Assembly: GCA_029216955.1 (NCBI GenBank)
Contig: JANAVB010003400.1
Location: 20,223,988 to 20,287,987 of the forward strand
Direction: 5' to 3'
Length of the DNA: 64,000 nucleotides
From: Iris pallida
Taxonomy: Eukaryota > Streptophyta > Magnoliopsida > Asparagales > Iridaceae
Shown here: in pieces, positions 46,201 to 60,515 of the stretch
Position numbering within the stretch: position 1 is the stretch's first letter
Layout of the letters: each line of letters opens with the position of its first letter
Translations under genes and position numbers: made by a program
Notes under the pieces: model-generated
Seen by the model: only the letters and a program-made list of their open reading frames with translations
Database searches by the model: none
What the model was told of the DNA's origin: nothing

Positions 46201-46774
46201 CCTTTGTGGTACTTGCTCTTTCTGGGATCTGACCCAGCTGGTTTTGTGTGGCCAGATACCAGAGCAGCTCCAGAGGATCTACCGGTTTTCCAGCCCGATG
46301 GTGAACACCCGGCGTAACCAGGGCAACGAGTGGGTTTATTTTGGCTCTCCCACTCTATTGTAAAATTATTCTTTTGAGGCGTTTAGCCGCCGAACAAGTG
46401 TTAGCTCGTGTACATTTTTACTTACTGTCTGCCCACGGGCTGTAACATGATTGGCAACCTAGGGTTGATCATGTATGACTAAACTCTTGCTAGTCCTCAT
46501 ATTTTGTAACGACTAGCTTCATGATCAGCTGAATATGTAATGTTTGGGACGCCTTACTATTGTATATTTGGTGATCTTACATCTTGTAACTCTATTTACT
46601 TGCTTGTGATTGAGACACTAGGCTTGTTATTGACCCTAAGAGACTGATGGCTTGTAGATAAACCCTCATATATCTAGACAGCCGTGACCGTATAGTGGAG
46701 TGGATTCCATTTCATTATACGTAGCTGGCTATGTCTGCCCCCGCTCTCCAGTATTCTGGTTCTGGGGCGTGACA
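43278..46774 (+). repeat. Family D 3' LTR
   Basis: It is very similar to 38102-41639, with the GCCGCAT array, the shared hairpin (46025-46088) and the U5 end. The TA microsatellite is much shorter (about 45200-45228). It ends GCGTGACA followed by the TSD ACAAG. Confidence 0.9.
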
Positions 46775-49700
46775 ACAAGCATCAAGATATATGTATAAAC
46801 ATGAAATGTATAGACTACTATGAATCGAAAAGCAATCAGAAAGTGTACTTGCCTGTGGTCCTTAGCTGGTGAAACCGACAATCCCGTTGGGTCCAATATA
46901 GTATGATTGGTTAGGGTCGATATGGATTGGCAAAGAAATAGAAGTATGATTAGATTGGTTATGATCACGATTAATCTAAGAGAAAAATCATTTACGAAAC
47001 ATATTTCTCAATAAGAAAAATAATAATATCTGCATTTATTTACAAAGCATTTATAACTATCTAGAAATTATCGTTCTTCTAGGAACTACTAATAATATTT
47101 TGTCAAGATAATATAGATAGTTTTTAAGACACATTTAAGAACATATATATAAGGTCCACTAATTACTTACATATAAATAGGATTTTAAAATAATATTTCT
47201 AAAACCGATAAGAAATAAGATTTAAAACCCATTAGTTCTAGATAAAATAATAAAAACATTATAAAGCTCATAACGAAAATATGCCTTTAAGCCCTTTAAA
47301 ATATACTTATAGATTTATATAAAACCCTATTTTAAATTAAAAGGTCTATTAGCTCCATATAATACTTTTTAAAACTCATTGAAGCCCAAACCAAATAAAA
47401 TATAAATAAGACACTAAAAGCCCATAATAAATTTCTAAGTTTAAAACCCCTCAGGCCCAAGCCCAATGACCCAAAACTATAATTGTTACAAGTATACTTT
47501 CTAGGAAAAATTACTAATATATATAGTTAAATAAAGTAACACATATAATTAATACCAAAATATTATATTACTTTTAATACCCATGTATACATACTAATAC
47601 GTACGCTGTCATTATAAATAATTATAACAACCACCATAAAATAAATAAGACAATAATAGTAATAATTGTAATGACAGTGTATGTATATACCTACATACAT
47701 TATAATGATACATATATATATACCTATATTTCTAAGCCCACACCACTGCCCACGAAAATTCAAGAAAAATATTATAGGTGTTGGGCTTGAAGCCCACAAC
47801 CAACTCACTAATCCTTTAATGCAAATAAAACCCAAACAAATCCTTTAGGAGAGAGAATGAGTTCCCATTCTTCTTCAGGGAGAAGAAAAGATGGAGAGAG
47901 AGAGAGGGAAAATGCTCACCGGGAGAGAGGGTCGGTCGTCGGAGAGATCGGAGGTGCGGTGGTGCTCAGCAAGAAGAGGAGGTCGAGATGCCAGCGCTGG
48001 TGGAAACGCCACTGGCGGTCAGCACCCAGGGGAACGGAGCTGGTCGGAGGCGTGGCAACACCGGCCAAGATAGCGGCACCGTGGCGGTGCTGGTCCCTGG
48101 AGGAGGGCAGCTCGACAAAAGCTAGGGTTCCGACGAGAGACACGCGCATGCGCACACAGGTACGGCTGCGATGACGAGTTGTTGGCGACAAAGGGCGGCT
48201 CGCACAGAAGATGGCAGCACCGAGACGTTGGCCGGAGCTGCCGAAAGAGACAGGCGGCGCGCTCGTGGTGGTGGAGCACTCGGCATGCGGAGGAGATGCG
48301 AGGCGGCGCCAACGCGCGGGCTGTACGCCTTCGGTGGCGCTGGCTCGTGCGGACGCGGGCGGAGGAGTTCTCCGGTGGTACGGTGGAATGGATGAGGCAC
48401 ACGCGGTCTGCACGCACGGCTCGAGCCTTGGAGAGGCAAGCGGCGGCAGACGTCCCTGGCGGTCGGGTCGACGAGGCGCGGTGTTGCGTTCGCGCGATCT
48501 CGACACGAGGTGGTGGACGAAGAGATCGACTGTGGTGCACGAACCAAGGAGCAGATCGCTGGCTTTGGTGTGGATCTGACAAGCTCCGTGGTTCCGGGTC
48601 CGGCGAAGGTTAGGATTGCTTTGATTATTTTTTCTTGGCGATGGTGGCTTGGCGTGTCCGGTGTGTCGGACACGATATGGTTTTGATGTAAATGTAATGG
48701 GAGGTGGAATAAGAAGAATGGACACGGACACACGGGTCCGGACACGATGAATCCTGTGGTGGTGGTGGTAGGCATGACTGTGATGGTGATGATGCTGGTG
48801 ATGGGTGTTACAATATCGATCGAAGGATGAGTTTGTCGATAAGAATATAGGGTTTGCGGAAAGAGGAGTAGGCCGATCCCTTGTTATACATATATACATG
48901 TTTGCAGATAGGGCCGAGATCGGATTTGGATCAAAGTTTAAGAATTCGAGCATAATCTTATAAACGAACTGTAATTTAAATTCAAAGGAAAGTGGTCGGT
49001 TATAAGAGGGATTTGAACTCAGCTATTCATAAGAGGGTCGACTAGGGCTACCCTTTAAATTAGTTCAATTTCAATTAACCCCTTTCTTCTAACTGTTTTT
49101 GCACAATAATTCCAAATCACTTAGAATAATATCTTAAGATAATATTAACTTAAAACAAAATAATTTAAACTTATTAGTATCAATCTTGATTCCAATCATA
49201 ATAATTTTCCATATAATAATCTAGCTACAACGATACCATCAAAATACTTTAATTCACACATAAATTAAATTCCCAAAATTAAATAATTGTTTGACGTAGT
49301 AACTTAGAGTAATATTCAAACGTACCAAATCAAAGTTTATTTATTTGATTCTAATGGTAATTTAAAAATAATATTCGATGACAACAGAGTCATTTTAGAT
49401 CATATTTCAAGTAATATGAGTATTATCAAGTAACTAAACCATACCATTTAAATTCATAGAAGAGTAAAAATTTTTGAAGTAATATTTAGCAAATAACACA
49501 TTTTTAATCAAAACAATAATTGAATATTGCTATAAATAATATTCAGTAAGACTTATTATTATTAATCAAAATTTCCTACAAAATATTCATAATTTAAAAC
49601 AAATCTCGGATGTAATAAAATCCAAAGTAGTAACTAAACATCTTTCACAATTCTAAATATAATTTAATAATTAGATAAAAATTTGCATCCTCAAAACTTT

Positions 49701-49794
49701 AATTTAACTCTCATTTTTGACAAGAAACTAATTAAAATAAATAAATAAATAAATAAATAAATAAATTTGCAAAAATTCGGAAAGAGGAGTTACA
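46775..49794 (-). repeat. Family B 3' LTR, remaining part (right of family D)
   Basis: It continues the family B LTR toward its start TGTAACTCC (minus, plus-strand end TTACA at 49794). A TATA-like box is at about 48886-48897 on the minus strand. A GC-rich leader (47860-48620) encodes only low-complexity His/Pro/Arg-rich frames; the longest is 345 codons and is disrupted in the other LTR copy, so it is not called as a gene. An (AAAT)n run lies at 49738-49764. Confidence 0.85.
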
Positions 49795-52700
49795 AATCTA
49801 CCCACCTTAGAAATAAATTCGTCCTCGAATTTAAGGACTATTAGGATAGGCAGACTTGGTAGATTGGTGAGAGGTAGTAGAACTTTATAATAAAGAAAAA
49901 TTGATCAAATAAATAAATATAACCAAAATAGGAAGAAGGAGTTTGAAACTCTAAAAGTCCTAAAATGCTCTCAACTTAACTTTTGAAACAAGCTTGATAA
50001 GGAAAATAACTATAAACAAACTATCGACGAAAACTGCCTTCAACTCCGACAATTAAAAGATGTGAATGAATAAATGAATAAAAATTTCTAAAACTCCGGG
50101 AAAGGGAATCTAAGGATTTGACCCAATCTTATCCCAAATCAATTATAAAATACTGTCTAAAATAATACCTATTACTTTAAATAATCCTTGTAATAAAATC
50201 AATTGTCAAAATATTGTTAAAAATAATTCAGATATTTATAGCTGTATATTTTTCATGAATACAATATCTTCTAAAATAATATAGTAATAATTTAAATTTT
50301 ATATAACTCTCGATAAAATAGTATTTCAAATAATCTTAGAATAAAATCTCTTCTAAAATTTTGCAAATCTCATTTCTTTTCAAAAATATCTACAATAGAA
50401 ATAAAATAAAAATTACTTAAAATAAAAAGAAAATTGCAAGAAATCGGAAAGTGGCTTATGCTTCTACCCACCTTAGAAAAACTTTCTCCTAGAAATTTCA
50501 AGGGACACAATTAGGCACGACTACGGAGAATAATCAAGAAGCAAAATTTTAATTGGTACGAATAAAACGACCAATGATATAATCAAGGGGTGATATGATT
50601 CATGATCAAATTAGTCATACGTAATCGCGGATGTGATCAAAATAATAATAAAAATAATAAAAAAAAGGAGAATGTGATTGGGCACGATTGACCTTTGATC
50701 AAATGGTCTAGTTGACAACCAAATGTTTAAGAATGATTAAAATAAAATGATTTGGCATGATCCAATTACAGTCAACATGGTCTAGTTACGACCGAACTTC
50801 TAAAGAATGATCAAGGTTCTAGATGCAATCTAAACAAGGCTATAGTCCCATAGATATAAGTTAAGATACAGTCACGATCAAGGTTAATCATGCAAATCAT
50901 TCATGCATGATAAAATTTGAAAGTTGGCACGAGCATGAACAAGGTCAAAATAGTCATGATCAAAATTGGATGCAAAATATAATATTAGCAATAATTGATT
51001 TGAAATGTATGCACGATTATGATTATAGTCAAGAGAGATTAGTCATGACAACTTTGTTTAGGAACGATCAATTAGTTAACAAAACTATTTAGGCATGATT
51101 ATAGAATCAAACCTAGGAAAGGATACGAATTGACTCGATCGAAATATAATAAAAGGAGTCTAGTCATGATCAAAATTGTTCAAGGATGATCAAATCCAAA
51201 ATCATTTCGATATGCTTAAATTATTTATCCACAATTATTTAGGCATGAGTTTAGAATCAAAATCTAGATAAGTTTAGGAATCTAGTCGAAATTACGTTAA
51301 AAGATGACAATCTGAAAAATAGAGGGATAAGAAAGGAAGGGAGAATTACCGGTTTATGGAGAAGATCGTGACTAGGAATAAGCGCAAATCAATTTGAAAA
51401 TTTAATAGTTATATGCCAATAAGATGTAGTCTCTTTGGTATTCGAAACTCGTAAACATAATCGAAGTCACTTTACCGAGAATTTATGCCTCGCCAGTGTA
51501 CAGCTAGCTGCATTAAACCCTTGGTTCCACAACTCGAGCTACGTTGCAGCAACGAATACCCTATCAACTCTATCTAATCTTGACATAACAACTCAAGGAT
51601 GAAATAAGATGACCAAGACGTACATAATTTTAATAATGTTCGATCACCCACGCTTACTTGAAATTATTTCAACTTAGGGATCATGCCACGCCAGTGCGCT
51701 GCTGGCTGCAATGAACCCGTAGTCACGATAATTCAAATAAGTGACGACAGTGCGCTGCTGTCTTGTCATCGCAAGTCATCAAAATTATTCCAACTATATC
51801 CCTAAGAATATCAAAGGAGTTTAAAATATCATACAAGTTGATAAAGATAGAAAAAGTACAAGTATCTGTTCTTCAAGTATAAGATCAGCTTCTTGAAAAC
51901 AATTAGTTAGGAAGGATAATGATCGAAGTCAAAATAAGTAAAATCTTATAATCCTTATTTCACGGATATTCAATATTCAACGATTGAGAGAAAACTTTTG
52001 AATCCAAAAACTTAACTCGAGATCAATAGACAATTGAGTGAGAAGTTCTTTTAAAATAATTCCTTAGGTCCAAGAAAAAGAATATAAGTGATACGAATTT
52101 ATGATATGACGATGTTTAGAAAAGATACAAGATAAAGTTGTACAAATGATCATGATTAGGAAGAAAATGACCGAAGGCAAAAGAAATATAAACTTAAATT
52201 TATATTACTCTAATATTCAAGATCGAGGGAAAATATATATAAAGCATTATGTCTACCTATTATGAATATATTTATACACAAATATATAGGTATAGCCTAA
52301 GTAAATCCCAAAATCCCAAATTATCATTCTAAGAGGAGGTTATCCTATTTCCAAGAAAATACAAATTTAAATAGCAATAATACATATATTATATTAATAT
52401 ATAATTTACAGAAATTATTCACAATACTAAAAATGGACTACCAATATATATACACATCTATATATCTACGTGGACGACGTTGGTCGCACTACATGACCAC
52501 CAGGACATGGGTTGGATTCGGGCTAGTTTGGAACAACCACGTCTTCTAAAATCCAATAATCTTAATAATAAGTAATTAAATTATTCCTAGGGTTATGTCA
52601 CGATTTGGCCTGGTTTTCCTAATTAGTACACACCTATGACTCGGCCTTCTCCATCATGGCTAGAACACTAGTCAAAGCACTCGACCACACTATCAGTGCC

Positions 52701-53114
52701 AAAATTCTTGGTTATCTTGTACTCCAAAACTTAACCGTGACTAAGGCCTTCTATAATAAATATTTATAAAATTCTAAAAATCACATTTTAATTCAAACAA
52801 ATAAATAAAAGGATATTTTCCAAACTTTCGGAAAGAGGGGTTATAAATCTACCCACTTTAGAAATACTATCGAATCAGAATACAATAGTGCATCCTTCTA
52901 TGAAAATCATCTAATAGGATTTAGAATTTGATGAGGCCTATGTAGCAACCTTACTACCCAACTGTCAAATTAAACTAGGGACTCCTAGTCCTAACCATTC
53001 TCCTAAAATTGACTTATTCCTAGTCGCAGGCTCGTAGCAGTACGACTAATATGGTACTACCACGAGTTCGCACAATTTGCGAAGACTGACCTGTATGGGC
53101 CACCACAAAAACTT
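49795..53114 (-). other. Family B interior, non-coding
   Basis: In element sense it starts at 53114 with the PBS region (GTGGTGGCCCATACAGGTC), the hairpin (plus 53032-53065), then two copies of the interior unit (plus 51655-51735 and 51465-51550), then loosely repeated ATGATC-containing pieces (about 50580-51300), and ends in the polypurine tract (minus AAGGTGGGTAGATT, plus 49795-49808). Two more polypurine-tract-like junctions are at 50461-50475 and 52830-52861. No gag or pol motif was found. Confidence 0.75.
53032..53065 (-). ncRNA. Post-PBS stem-loop of family B
   Basis: In element sense TCGTGGTAGTAC pairs over 12 positions with GTACTGCTACGA around a 10-nt loop. Compared with family A the 5' arm is identical and the 3' arm differs at two places, both of which keep a Watson-Crick or wobble pair. 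Confidence 0.65.
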
Positions 53115-56100
53115 GTCACGACCCGCACCCGCTTTTCGAATACGAGACGTGTCCAAGCCAGCCTACGTCGCAGAGTCGACGGTAGAACGCTGTCACAGCC
53201 AAGATGCTCAAAATTACAAAAGGTAACATATATTGCTCATTCACATTACTAAATCAATTTTACAAATTACAAGATTTCACAACTTCACATTTGCTAGAAA
53301 ATACAATGTCTCACAAAATAGAAAAGACAGCTAATTCAACTATCTAGGTTGACCTAGCATACCTATGCCTTCCCAGTGCTAAGAGTGATCGCGGCTAAAC
53401 CTGAAAAATGTTGGTTTCCAGTCAGAAATGGAACAAGCACACAAACCGACGACAAATCGAAAACACAATAGAATTCACAAGACATGAAAATATCATATGT
53501 GAAATAAAAACTAGAAGGTAACTGATGTCATGGCAAGCGGTGAAGAAAACAAGGAAACAAATAAAAGACAACTATCTATGTGGTTTAAAATATCAGTTTT
53601 GACATGTGAACGGCTAAGGGGTAAATCTGGCACCCTGCACGTGTCGTGTGCAGCTGCTACTATTCAAGAATAGACATCATAGGATGGGTATGGGGTGGTT
53701 TACACGTCTACTAAGATATTTTCCCTCCCGACTAGTACTCATGGACTCGAACAAATCATAAAACACAAAAACTCGATAATCATGAAATATAGTAAATAAA
53801 GATCCATGATACTAATCCTCGTGTGACGAGCGTGTCAACAAGCAGCAAGATATATGTATAAACATAAAATGTATAGACTACTATGAATCGAAAAGCAATC
53901 AGAAAGTGTACTTGCCTGTGGTCCTTAGCTGGTGAAACCGACAATCCCGTTGGGTCCAGTATAGTATGATTGGTTATGCTCGATGTGGATTGGCAAAGAA
54001 ATAGAAGTATGATTAGGTTGGTTATGATCACGATTAATCTAAGAGAAAAATCATTTAAGAAACATATTTCTCAATAAGAAAAATAATAATATATGCATTT
54101 ATTTACAAAGCATTTATAACTATCTAGAAATTATCGTTCTTCTAGGAACTAATAATAATATTTTGTCAAGATAATATAGATAGTTTTTAAGACACGCATT
54201 TAAGAACATATATATAAGGTCCACTAATTACTTACATATAAATAGGATTTTAAAATAATATTTCTAAAACCGATAAGAAATAAGATTTAAAACCCATTAG
54301 TTCTAGATAAAATAATAAAAATATTATAAAGCCCATAACGAAAATATGCCTTTAAGCCCTTTAAAATATACTTATAGATTTATATAAAACCCTATTTTAA
54401 AGTAATGGTCTATTAGCTCCATATAATACTTTTTAAAAATCATTGAAGCCCAAACCAAATAAAATATAAATAAGACACTAAAAGCCCATAATAAATTTCT
54501 AAGTTTAAAAACCCTCAGGCCCAAGCCCAATGACCCAAAACTATAATTGTTACAAGTATACTTTCTAGGAAAAATTACTAATATATATAGTTAAATAAAG
54601 TAGTACATATAATTAATACCAAAATATTATATTACTTTTAATACCCATGTATACATACTAATGCATACGCTGTCATTATAAATAATTATAACAACCACCA
54701 TAAAATAAATAAGACAATAATAGTAATAATCGTAATGACAGTGTATGTATATACCTACATACATTATAATGATACATATATATATACCTATATTTCTAAG
54801 CCCACACCACAGCCCACGAAAATTCAAGGAAAATATTACAGGTGTTGGGCTTGAAGCCCATAACCAACTCACTAATCCTTTAATGCAAATAAAACCCAAA
54901 CAAATCCTTTAGGAGAGAAATGAGTTCCATTCTTCTTCAGGGAGAAGAAAAGATGGAGAAAGAGAGCGGGAAAATGCTCACCGGGAGAGAGGGTCGGTCA
55001 TCGGAGAGATCGGAGGTGCGGTGGTGCTCAGCAAGAAGAGGAGGTCGAGATGCCAACGCTGGTGGAAACGTCACCGGCAGTCAGCACCGAGGGGAACGGA
55101 GCTGGTCGGAGGCGTGGAAACACCGGCCAAGATAGCGGCGCCGTGGCGGTGCTGGTCCCTGGAGGAGGGCAACTCGACGGAAGCTAGGGTTCCGAAGAGA
55201 GACACGCGTATGTACGCACAGGTACGACCGCGATGACGAGTTGTTGGCGACAAAGGACGGCTTGCACAGAAGATGGCAGCGCCGAGACGTTGGCCGAAGC
55301 TGCCGGAAGAGACAGGCTGCGCGCTCGTGGGTGTGGAGCACTCGACGTGCGGAGGAGACAGGAGGCAGCGTCAACGCACGGGCTGCACGCCTTCGGTGGC
55401 GCTGGCTCGTGCGAACGCGGGTAGAGGAGTTCTCCGATGGTACGGTGGAATGGATGAGGAGCACGCGGTCTGCACGCACGGCTCGGGCCTTGGAGAGGCG
55501 AGCAGCGGAAGACTTCCCTAGCGGTCGGGGCGACGAGGCGCGGTGCTGCGGTCGCGCGATCTCGACACGAGGTTGTGGACGAAGAGATCGACCGTAGTGT
55601 ACGGACCAAGGAGCGGATCGCTGGCTTTGGCGTGGATTTGACGCGCTCCATGGTTCCGGGTCCGGCGAAGGTTAGGATTACTTTGATTATTTTGTCTTGG
55701 CGATGGTGGCTTGGCGTGTCCGGTGTGTCGGACACGATATGGTTTTGATGTAAATATAATGGGAGGTGGAATAAGAATGATGGACATGGACACACGGGTC
55801 CGAACACGATGAATCCTGTGGTGGTGGTGGTAGGCATGACTGTGATGGTGATGATGCTGGTGATGGGTGTTACAATATCGATCAAAGGATGAGTTCGTCG
55901 ATAAGAATATAGGGTTTGCGGGAAGAGGAGTAGGCCGATCCCTTGCTATACATATATACATGTTTGCAGATAGGGCCGAGATCGGATTTGGATCAAAGTT
56001 TAAGAATTCGAGCATAATCTTATAAACGAACTAAAATTTAAATTCAAAGGAAAGTGGTCGATTATAAGAGGGATTTGAACTCAGCTATTCATAAGAGGGT

Positions 56101-56706
56101 CGGCTAGGGCTGCCCTTTAAATTGGTTCAATTTCAATTAACCTCTTTCTTCTAACTGTTTTTGCACAATAATTCCAAATCACTTATAATAATATCTTAAG
56201 ATAATATTAACTTAAAACAAAATAATTTAAACTTATTAGTATCTATCTTGATTCCAATCATAATAAATTTCCATATAATAATATAGCTATAACGATACCA
56301 TCAAAATACTTTAATTCACACATAAATTAAATTCCCAAAATTAAATAATTGTTTGACGCAGTAACTTAGAGTAATATTCAAACATACCAAATCAAAGCTT
56401 ATTTATTTGATTCTAATGGTAATTCAAAAATAATATTCGATGACAACATAGTCATTTTAGATCATATTTCAAGTAATATGAGCATTATCAAGTAACTCAA
56501 AATTTCCTACAAAATATTCATAATTTAAAACAAATCTCGAATGTAATAAAATCCAAAGTAGTAAACAAACATCTTTCACAATTTTAAATATAATTTAATA
56601 ATTAGATAAAAATTTGCATCCTCAAAACTTTTAATTTAACTATCATTTTTGACAAGAAATTAATTAAAATAAATAAATTTGTAAAAATTCGGGAAGAGAA
56701 GTTACA
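53115..56706 (-). repeat. Family B 5' LTR
   Basis: It has the parts of the 3' LTR without the family D insertion. It shows the uninterrupted target (GTCAACAAGCAGC near 53838) that defines the family D TSD. The GC-rich leader is at about 54930-55680. The TSD CTTAC follows at 56707. Confidence 0.9.
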
Positions 56707-56996
56707 CTTACCATGGACCCGACTTTAGTTCCGAGGAGATAGTTGAACCCGGACAGAGAGCCCAGGATCTAGTCGTACTTTACTGTTTTAGTTTCTTTTA
56801 ATGTTGTAATAAAAGAACAAGTTGTAATAACGTAACACTTTTCTCTGCTTGTGTGTTGTTCCAGATAGACATCTAGTTTTTCATTGAATATTTTAAATAA
56901 AAGTTTTATTTTTCGCGGCTTAGAATATTGTGCTTGAGTTACTACTGCTTGATACAACTTACTGCCGCTGTCTTACAACGGTGCATGATGGATATG
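56707..56996 (+). mobile_element. Family E LTR remnant, right part
   Basis: It continues the left part (to 37369) when family B is removed: GATGACGAGGAGCTTAC plus CATGGACCC. This join resembles the U5 part of the family C-type LTR near 8900. The piece is cut at 56996 by family C; the last five bases are ATATG, whose second copy would lie outside the window. Confidence 0.5.
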
Positions 56997-59042
56997 TGTC
57001 ACGATCCGTACCCTGTTTAGGGGCACGAGAATGTGGGTACGTCCAGCCTACGCCGCAGTGTCGGCGGTAGAACTCTCTATAGGTAAACTAAAAATATAAC
57101 ATCTAGACACAAAGTATATAAACCTGTCATCTTCACACGGAGGTATATAATCTCAACTCAATCACAAGATATCTAAGGAAGATAAGTACGAATATCATAC
57201 AAATATGATGAAATAGATGCAAGTCACAGACAAAAGTTCAAAAATTAAGACATAACACAAGATCCTGAATATAAAGTATACTACAAGTCCCAAATATCCA
57301 GCTGGAATGTAGTCCAGTCAACCTACTAGACTAGGTTATTACAGAAGGTACATCCTCTACAGGCGCTGTCACCAAAGGTAGATCCTGGTCAAAGTCTCCG
57401 TCCGTGCAAAACCCATAGAGGGTCGAACAATCAGCATCTAAATCCTCTGTAAACATCAATGGGGTTATCTTGTCAGGATATGAGCAAGTACAAACGCTAA
57501 CAGCAGTTCCATGTGAATTGACAAATTCTATAAGAGACAATTATAATGGAATACAAGATGAAATATCAAGACTGAAAATAAACAGTATATATAAAACTGG
57601 ATATCATGTCAGGGTATGAAATACTGGAATATAAAGTAGTATAGAAATATCTGTTGTATAATGTAAACATAAACAGTGCATTGAGATATTAGAGTGTTAT
57701 GTGATCGGCTTGAGTCAGGATCAGGCTGTTCCATTTGACCGGCTATGAACAAGAAATACATGAAAACAGGATCAGGTCAACCACAATACAAAGCTATGAA
57801 CAAGTAGTATCAGGTCAGGCTACACCCTACCTGTAGTGAGGGTGGAGCTATGAACAAGTGAACAAGTAGAATACAAAAGGGGTATTGATCACATAACCAC
57901 TAATAACTCTCCATCCCCGATTAGTATATAGATCCGGACATATCACGTCATGACACGGGATTCTCTAAGAGGGTGGCAAATCTCCATAGAAATCGGCGTC
58001 TATACAAGTACAGAAAATAAGATCGAACAATGTACCAATATACCATGGTAACCCAGAAATGACATCTCATGACAGGATCCGACATATACTAGTCCGTGTA
58101 CCATCGTGTCAGAAATCAAGTAAAATACTACAACTGAATCGGATATAGTAGATATCAAGACAATGAAAACTATCATAGAATGTACTAGTCTGATACCCTA
58201 AGCAACTGATATGTATAGATATCCAAACTGGAGTCACAAAGTCCTATTTAGAGCAGTATAGGTTATAATGAGTTCGTAATATAATAATTAAAGTTTACAA
58301 TGCAATCTACATGATACTAGGCCTCTCTAGGTCAAAAGTTAACCCTTGGTCAACTCTTAGTCAAACTAAGTCAACAACTAGGGTTTGGTCAACTGTCTAG
58401 TCAAAGGGGTCAACTATATCTAAGCTAGTCATAATTCTAACCATAGACCCACATACTCTAGGATACCTTATAGTACTATATCATATACATATATATCATG
58501 CATGAATTCTCAATAAGCCACATATACTATGGTATCGCAGATCACATATAGTATATATAGATACTATCCACTTACCCATAGCTCATATCTCAAATACCTT
58601 AACAATTAGTTAATACCTTATTTCTAGGGTCAATACCTTGCGTAAACTAGATTTTCTAGTCAATGCTAGTTAATACCTTGATTCTAGGTCTATACCTTGA
58701 AGGTATTAGCCATAATAGCTAATATTACCAAGTATCATTACATAAATCTTACATCTCTACTAGTTACCTACTATCTAGGATTACTTTAGCCAATTTATCC
58801 TTTATATATACATGGATGTACCCAATGTCTATTACATATACCATTACCTTTACCTACCCATAATAAATACCAATATACCTTTTACCCATATCTAAATATT
58901 TACCATTTACCTATATTATATACATATATCCATATATCCTACTATAGACCCATATCGCTAACCATTTACCCATTATTGTACCCTCATATATGTCTCATAC
59001 ATGTTTGTCTATACTTACCTACGATGCTTGGTTACTTCCTTA

Positions 59043-59045
59043 CTC

Positions 59046-59109
<64 letters not shown>

Positions 59110-59122
59110 ATATATATAAAAT

Positions 59123-59194
<72 letters not shown>
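59043..59194. repeat. AT microsatellite in the family C LTR
   Basis: Nearly pure (AT)n with two short interruptions. ORFs through it encode only Ile/Tyr repeats and are not genes. Confidence 0.95.
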
Positions 59195-59197
<3 letters not shown>

Positions 59198-60245
59198 ACC
59201 CTACATGTCATAGTACACCAAGATACCCATATACCATATCCACATGGTATAATATATCCCTTATACTATACGTATAAATATATATATTTGTATCCCTATG
59301 TATCCTATAATATTTGTATCTATATGATACCTATATGAAATACATATGTGATATTGTATTCTTGCTATTCTATGCATACCCATGAGTTACCTTGCTACTA
59401 AGGCATTTACCTTTACCCTTAGAATTACTTTAACTACCTATATATACATATACACTTATATATACGCATATAGATAGCATATCCTTAGGATACCATGTTC
59501 TACCTAATACTTGACATATCATATACCATGATATGTCATGATACCTTAATTCATTAAGTATCCCACATTTTTTACACCATACCTTGGCTACCTTACCTAT
59601 ACCCTATGTAACATAACATGTATTCTAGTATCTTATTTCTATATGTACATATACCTATAGATATCTACATTTAATCTTTGATACATATATGCATAAATAT
59701 GTATCCTATATTACCTACAATTGATACCAAGGTATATATATCCTACCCTATGACATGTATAGCTATAGATTATAGCAATATGTTTACCTATATACCTATA
59801 TATCAATATATCAATATACCATTCTATTTCATTACCTGTCAAATTTATCCTAGGATATCCTATGCTTACCATACCCTACAGATCATACACATGGACTCAC
59901 TCATCCTACTCTTAGTACTTGACATCTGATATTATCTATTACCTAGTTCTAATATCCATTATCTTAGTATCTTGACCAATACCTTATTCTCTCATATACT
60001 AATTATCCAACTAACTCTAATACTAATACTTGATACCAAATAGGATACCTTACTCAAGTCCCAATACTCACTTATCCTTACTTATGATACTTGAGTGTCA
60101 CGATACCAATATCCTCATGGTGCCCAAGTATTATACTAGTACCTTACCCACAACTTTAATATCTTGACACATAATTTATCCATATTTGGCTTACTAGATA
60201 ACCATTTGTATCAACATTAACAACACTAACTAACACATATTACCT

Positions 60246-60340
<95 letters not shown>

Positions 60341-60347
60341 GAGAGGA

Positions 60348-60480
60348 TGAGGGTGAGGTGCCACCCTATGGAGGGTGTCTACTTGTCACCCCCACATGCT
60401 ATCATCATGCACCCATGTGCTGATGATAGCATGGGGGGTAACAAGTAGACACCCTCCCGTGAGGTGGCACCCTACCTCCC
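60348..60480. mobile_element. Hairpin MITE-like element inside an AT microsatellite
   Basis: Arms of about 60 bp (60348-60407 and 60421-60480) are inverted copies at roughly 85 percent identity; shared blocks are GGTGCCACC, AGGGTGTCTACTTGT and ATGCTATCATCA. The loop GCAC-CCAT-GTGC folds on itself too. (AT)n flanks both sides, as expected for an element that targets TA. The inner arms are closer to identical than the outer ends. Confidence 0.65.
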
Positions 60481-60484
60481 TTAT

Positions 60485-60515
<31 letters not shown>

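Larger units (their letters stand above)
38102..46774 (+). mobile_element. Family D: TR-GAG-type non-autonomous retrotransposon (gag, no pol)
   Basis: The element is 8673 bp, with LTRs of 3538 bp (38102-41639) and 3497 bp (43278-46774), a 1638-bp interior and the TSD ACAAG (38097-38101, 46775-46779). LTR termini are TGTAATG and GCGTGACA. The interior holds a gag gene only. Terminal-repeat elements with a gag domain and no pol are a known plant class (TR-GAG). In the first 168 bp the LTRs differ at 5 sites, all transitions. Confidence 0.9.
37370..56706 (-). mobile_element. Family B: LARD-type non-autonomous gypsy-like retrotransposon (with family D nested in it)
   Basis: Minus orientation, TSD CTTAC. 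The 5' LTR is 53115-56706 (3592 bp); the 3' LTR is 37370-49794, which is about 3.75 kb once family D and its TSD are removed; the interior is 49795-53114 (3320 bp). LTR termini in element sense are TGTAACTCC and GGGTCGTGACA. The interior has no gag or pol motif. The last 80 bp of the LTR resemble families A and C (GTTCTACC, GGCGTAGGCTGG). Confidence 0.88.

Noticed and set aside
47916..48953. 345-codon minus-strand frame rich in His, Pro and Arg
   Set aside because: It lies in the GC-rich LTR leader of family B; the matching frame in the other LTR (about 55184-56015) is broken, and composition is low-complexity.
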